From positions 1 to 5,884 of the forward strand of contig JAAOII010000080.1 of assembly GCA_015163845.1 (NCBI GenBank): a stretch of 5,884 nt of DNA, written 5' to 3'. The translations under genes and the position numbers were made by a program. Numbering within the stretch: the first letter of the stretch is position 1; each line of letters begins with the position of its first letter. Below are positions 5,382 to 5,884 of this stretch, in pieces. This DNA comes from Candidatus Portiera sp. GTDB taxonomy: Bacteria > Pseudomonadota > Gammaproteobacteria > CBDBNL01 > JAAOII01. Under the pieces are notes generated by a model that was not told the origin of the DNA, did not search any database, and was given only the letters and a program-made list of their open reading frames with translations.

Positions 5382-5884
5382 CATGACGAGGAGTGGGGCA
5401 TCCCACTGCGTGATGAAAGGCGATTATTTGAAATGCTAATATTAGAAGGGGCTCAGGCGGGGTTAAGCTGGATAACAATACTCAATAAACGTGATAATTA
5501 TCGTGCTGCTTATGATAATTTTGATGTGCACAAGGTTGCCAAATACGGGGAAAATAAAGTGGCGGCTCTACTTGAGGATGCAGGAATAGTTAGGAATCGC
5601 TTGAAAATACGTGCTTCTATCACTAATGCACAGGAGTTTATCAAAATAGCTGAAGAATATGGCTCTTTTGCCAAGTATATCTGGGGGTTCGTGGATAACA
5701 AGCCAATCATAAACTCTCTAAAAACAATGGATGACTACCCAGCCAGCACGGATCTCAGCGATAAGATAAGCAAGGACCTAAAGAAGAGGGGTATGAAGTT
5801 TGTTGGTAGCACCATTATCTATGCATATATGCAGTCAATAGGTATGGTGGATGATCACTTGAATAGTTGCTGGCGCAAGAATAG
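5325..5884 (+). CDS. tag: DNA-3-methyladenine glycosylase I, 3' end cut off by the window
   Basis: This base-excision repair enzyme removes 3-methyladenine from alkylated DNA. The window holds 186 codons plus two bases with no stop. E. coli Tag has 187 residues, so only a short tail is missing. Every key residue aligns with E. coli Tag at a constant offset of three. The zinc ligands C4, H17, H175 and C179 become C7, H20, H178 and C182, and the base-pocket residues Y13, E38 and W46 become Y16, E41 and W49. YHDEEWG, LEGAQAGLSWITIL, the DAGIVRNRLKI stretch and KKRGMKFVGSTI are all typical. The start at 5325 was chosen because it supplies C7 and the usual short N-terminus. The ATG one heptamer earlier (5318) reads into TAA after five codons, and an in-frame TGA at 5319 blocks extension. 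The first 19 codons lie inside repeat copy 3. No proper Shine-Dalgarno sequence is present. Confidence 0.95.
   Translation, partial: MKDKLRCDWCITTPLYKKYHDEEWGIPLRDERRLFEMLILEGAQAGLSWITILNKRDNYRAAYDNFDVHKVAKYGENKVAALLEDAGIVRNRLKIRASITNAQEFIKIAEEYGSFAKYIWGFVDNKPIINSLKTMDDYPASTDLSDKISKDLKKRGMKFVGSTIIYAYMQSIGMVDDHLNSCWRKN

Noticed and set aside
5510..5710. Minus-strand ORF of 66 codons opposite tag
   Set aside because: The plus strand encodes conserved Tag sequence throughout.

Overview
The window looks like part of the chromosome of a moderately AT-rich bacterium. Hand counts over sampled 60-base lines give about 45% GC in the housekeeping genes and about 30% in the accessory part. The proteins point to a gammaproteobacterium, although this rests on remembered family patterns and was not searched. 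GltX is of the 'GluRS2' style seen in Nitrosococcus-like gammaproteobacteria (ending TGRKGKxLFLPLRIALTG). TrpS is the long gammaproteobacterial form with an extra C-terminal cysteine cluster, and ThrC is of the GLNPTGSFKDRGMT type.

Layout: everything recognised lies on the + strand. (1) Positions 1-1299 hold the 3' part of gltX (glutamyl-tRNA synthetase), whose start is outside the window. (2) Positions 1385-2455 hold a complete thrC (threonine synthase). (3) Positions 2481-3707 hold a complete trpS (tryptophanyl-tRNA synthetase) with a candidate [4Fe-4S] cysteine motif. (4) Positions 3730-4818 hold a beta-class DNA methyltransferase. It overlaps a 103-codon ORF at 4796-5107 that looks like the C-terminal remnant of a restriction endonuclease. 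Both are markedly more AT-rich than trpS. (5) Positions 5128-5381 hold three imperfect tandem copies of a 64-97 bp unit with a 7-bp microsatellite at the head of each. (6) Positions 5325 to the window end hold tag (3-methyladenine DNA glycosylase I), which runs off the right edge one or a few codons before its likely stop.

The most unusual structure is the tandem repeat, because its last copy is the 5' end of tag. The tag start codon, the zinc-ligand cysteine and the first 19 codons lie inside copy 3. Copies 1 and 2 are out-of-frame duplicates of the same segment stacked upstream. The second point of interest is the methyltransferase with a truncated partner, which reads as a horizontally acquired restriction-modification system that has lost most of its nuclease. 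The third is gltX, where an extra stretch of about 28 residues just after the LSKR loop coincides with a drop from about 45% to about 37% GC.

The genes do not form one pathway. They cover translation (gltX, trpS), threonine biosynthesis (thrC), DNA modification and DNA repair. Gaps between them are short (22-85 bp). None of the five visible starts has a convincing Shine-Dalgarno sequence, and several have a TATAAT-like hexamer only 7-12 bp ahead of the ATG. No tRNA, rRNA, CRISPR array, insertion sequence or clear rho-independent terminator was seen.
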